6,834 nt of DNA from Deltaproteobacteria bacterium (GTDB lineage Bacteria; Myxococcota; XYA12-FULL-58-9; JAUUZB01): assembly GCA_030590185.1 (NCBI GenBank), contig JAUUZB010000211.1, positions 1-6,834 of the forward strand, written 5' to 3'. The notes below the pieces were generated by a model that worked only from the letters and a program-made list of their open reading frames with translations, made no database searches and was not told where the DNA came from. This document shows, one piece after another, positions 5,488 through 6,834 of the stretch. The translations under genes and the position numbers were made by a program. Within the stretch, counting starts at the first letter, position 1. Each line of letters begins with the position of its first letter.

Positions 5488-6605
5488 GCGGCTGGACGCT
5501 CCGGCTCGGGTTGGCCGGTCGCGATCTGATCCGGCGGCCCCTCGAAGCCGCCCTGCTCGCCGCCGGCCTTTTCGGCGTGGCCGTGTTTGTGGCGGGGGTG
5601 TTGCTAGTCGCCGAAGGGGCGCGGGCCACGGCCGAGACGGTGCTCGAGCCGGCCCCGGACCTCGTAGCACGTCGGGTCAGTCCCCACGGGTTCCTGCCGT
5701 TGCCCGCGGGCATCGCCGACGAGGTCCGGGCGCGGGTCGTGGGTCCCACCCGGGTCGCAGCCCGGGTGTGGGGCGTGGTCGAATCCCATGCCGGAGCGGT
5801 GACCGTGATCGCGGCGCCAACACAGGACGGCGGTGCGCAGCTCGGGCGCGGCGAAGCACGGGTGGGTCCTGGCCTCACGATTCCGGTGGGCGAGCAGGTC
5901 AACCTGGGTACGCAACCACGCCGGAGCTTCGTGGTGGTCGAGGCCCTGCCGGCCGGCGCGGCGTTGGTGGCGCACGATCTGGTGGTGCTTCATCCGGAGG
6001 ACGCCCGCGACCTCTTGGCCCTCGGGCCCGGTGAAGCAAGCGACCTCGCCCTGTGGGTCTTTCACCCCGAGGAGGCGGAGGTGCTCATCCCAGATCTGCG
6101 CGACGCCATGCCCTGGCCGGTGCAGGTGACCACCAAGACCCGCCAGCGCGGTCTGGCCCTGCGCGCCATCGCCAACCGGGGCAGCCTCGGATTGGTCGCG
6201 TTGCTGCCCGCCCTGTTGGCCCTGTTGGTGCTGGCCGCCGGCGCGGTGCGCGACCGGCTCGGCCGGCGGGAGGAGGTCGGTTTGTTGTTGGCCCTCGGCT
6301 GGACCTTTGGCGACATCGTACGCTTGCAGCTCCTGCGCGGTTTGGTCCTGGCTCTGCCGGCCACCGTAGTTGGTCTGATCGTCGCCTACCTCGCGATCCA
6401 CGGACCCGGGGCCGACGCGGTGGTGCACCTGATCTGGTCGGTGGATCCGCCCTTGACCGGCGCGGCCCTCGACCCGAGCGGCGCGGTCGCGGTGTTGCTG
6501 CAAACCCTGGTCGGCGTGGTGTTGCCCTGGTGCGCCATCGTGGTGACCGCGGCCGTGGTCGCGGGTCGCGGGGATGTTGCCCGGGCTCTGCAGGGGCGAG
6601 CCTGA
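5484..6605 (+). CDS. MacB/FtsX-type ABC transporter permease
   Basis: This encodes 373 residues with four membrane segments (about 22-43, 235-254, 283-306 and 333-360). A periplasmic domain of roughly 190 residues lies between the first two, the topology of the MacB/LolCE/FtsX group. The cytoplasmic loop RDRLGRREEVGLLLALGW (256-273) is the typical FtsX coupling sequence (R-x-x-E-x-G-x-x-x-A-L-G), which contacts the ATPase. These proteins usually act as mechanotransmitters for extracytoplasmic substrates and need not be channels. The GTG at 5484 is chosen over an upstream extension because GGAGG sits 7 bases before it and it overlaps the previous stop as GTGA; an in-frame opening to 5274 would overlap the preceding gene. 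Classical NosY is an ABC-2 type permease with a different topology, so this is a distinct transporter type next to NosL. The ATPase probably follows 2 bases later. Confidence 0.88.
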   Translation: MSGWTLRLGLAGRDLIRRPLEAALLAAGLFGVAVFVAGVLLVAEGARATAETVLEPAPDLVARRVSPHGFLPLPAGIADEVRARVVGPTRVAARVWGVVESHAGAVTVIAAPTQDGGAQLGRGEARVGPGLTIPVGEQVNLGTQPRRSFVVVEALPAGAALVAHDLVVLHPEDARDLLALGPGEASDLALWVFHPEEAEVLIPDLRDAMPWPVQVTTKTRQRGLALRAIANRGSLGLVALLPALLALLVLAAGAVRDRLGRREEVGLLLALGWTFGDIVRLQLLRGLVLALPATVVGLIVAYLAIHGPGADAVVHLIWSVDPPLTGAALDPSGAVAVLLQTLVGVVLPWCAIVVTAAVVAGRGDVARALQGRA

Positions 6606-6607
6606 GC

Positions 6608-6834
6608 ATGAAACGGGTGAGCGCGAGTGGGGCGAGCATGGCCGGGCCAAGCATGGCCGGGCCAAGCATGGACGGGGCCAAGGTGGGCGACCCGACCGAC
6701 CGGGGCGACCCAACCGGTCCGAACGCCCCAGCCGACTCGACCGACCGGGCCGACCCAACCGGTCCGAACGCCCCAGCCGCCCCGACCGACCCGGCGCCCG
6801 GGTTCGAGTGTCGCAGCCTCGGCTATGATCCCGC
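6608..6834 (+). CDS. Probable ABC transporter ATPase with repeat-rich N-terminal extension (3' end missing)
   Basis: The frame opens with ATG two bases after the permease stop and stays open to the right edge (75 codons). The first 60-odd residues are low-complexity: three SMAGP-like units (SMAGP, SMAGP, SMDGA), then two 15-residue units each containing DPTGPNAPA. Next comes FECRSLGYDP, which fits the first strand of an ABC ATPase (usually E-x-x-x-L-x-Y). Walker A and the rest lie outside the window. The ATPase call rests mainly on position behind an FtsX-type permease that needs one. ABC subunits normally start within a few residues of that first strand, so an extension this long is unusual. 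A start at a later Met (residues 11, 16 or 21) would remove only part of it. AGGGGCGAG just upstream may serve as ribosome site. Confidence 0.6.
   Translation, partial: MKRVSASGASMAGPSMAGPSMDGAKVGDPTDRGDPTGPNAPADSTDRADPTGPNAPAAPTDPAPGFECRSLGYDP
6635..6680 (+). repeat. 15-bp in-frame tandem repeat, 3 copies
   Basis: AGCATGGCCGGGCCA is at 6635-6649 and 6650-6664, with a changed third copy at 6665-6680 (AGCATGGACGGGGCCA). In the frame from 6608 the units read SMAGP. Each unit carries an ATG, giving the gene several possible in-frame starts. Confidence 0.9.
6693..6794 (+). repeat. 45-bp in-frame tandem repeat, 2 copies plus a partial third
   Basis: The unit starts with CGACCGACCGGG and includes CCGGTCCGAACGCCCCAGCC. 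Copies are at 6693-6737 and 6738-6782, with the third breaking off at about 6794 just before the conserved part of the protein. The 45-bp period is 15 codons, so the reading frame is kept and the peptide unit contains TDR, GDPTG or ADPTG, and PNAPA. Confidence 0.9.

Noticed and set aside
4568..5902. 444-codon minus-strand open frame
   Set aside because: It lies antisense to nosL, the small membrane protein and the permease. Its translation is Arg/Pro/Gly-rich with no domain, as expected from a GC-rich shadow frame.
5604..6758. 384-codon minus-strand open frame
   Set aside because: It is antisense to the permease and the ATPase start. The translation is low-complexity Gln/Gly/Arg/His-rich, and the plus strand has clear transporter motifs.

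Overview
The window is GC-rich throughout. Protein-coding genes fill it except for one 265-base spacer (3539-3803) made largely of tandem repeats. Gene content suggests a Myxococcota or related deltaproteobacterial-type Gram-negative: a TolB/CsgG-like protein with a two-helix C-terminus, lipoproteins, a flotillin-type SPFH protein, and GTG starts with GTGA overlaps. There is no rRNA or other taxonomic marker, so this placement is inference.

Left part (1-3538). A 5'-truncated plus-strand gene ends at 733. It converges on a minus-strand pair in which an unrecognised lipoprotein gene (2210-3538) is followed after 34 bases by an SPFH/band-7 protein (787-2175). A perfect inverted repeat lies directly behind the first stop codon and may act as a terminator between the convergent genes.

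Middle (3539-3803). Three successive tandem arrays with periods of 17, 27 and 14 bp lie between the lipoprotein gene and the next minus-strand gene. The 27- and 14-bp arrays look like separate amplifications of the left and right halves of one palindromic dispersed repeat.

Right part (3804-6834). This is a divergent cluster that looks like one metal-handling module. On the minus strand is a polytopic DsbD_2/TauE-SafE-type protein carrying GHC-x-GMC and LPCG motifs. On the plus strand, tightly packed, are a NosL-family copper-binding lipoprotein, a 116-residue single-pass membrane protein, a MacB/FtsX-type ABC permease, and the start of what is probably its ATPase, which carries an unusual repeat-rich N-terminus and runs off the window. 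Overlapping stop and start codons (GTGA at 5137 and 5484) and a 2-base gap before 6608 suggest translational coupling. My inference is a periplasmic copper delivery or extraction system in which an FtsX-type ABC transporter works with NosL, in contrast to the NosY-type permease of classical nitrous oxide reductase clusters. No nosZ is visible here, so the target enzyme is unknown.
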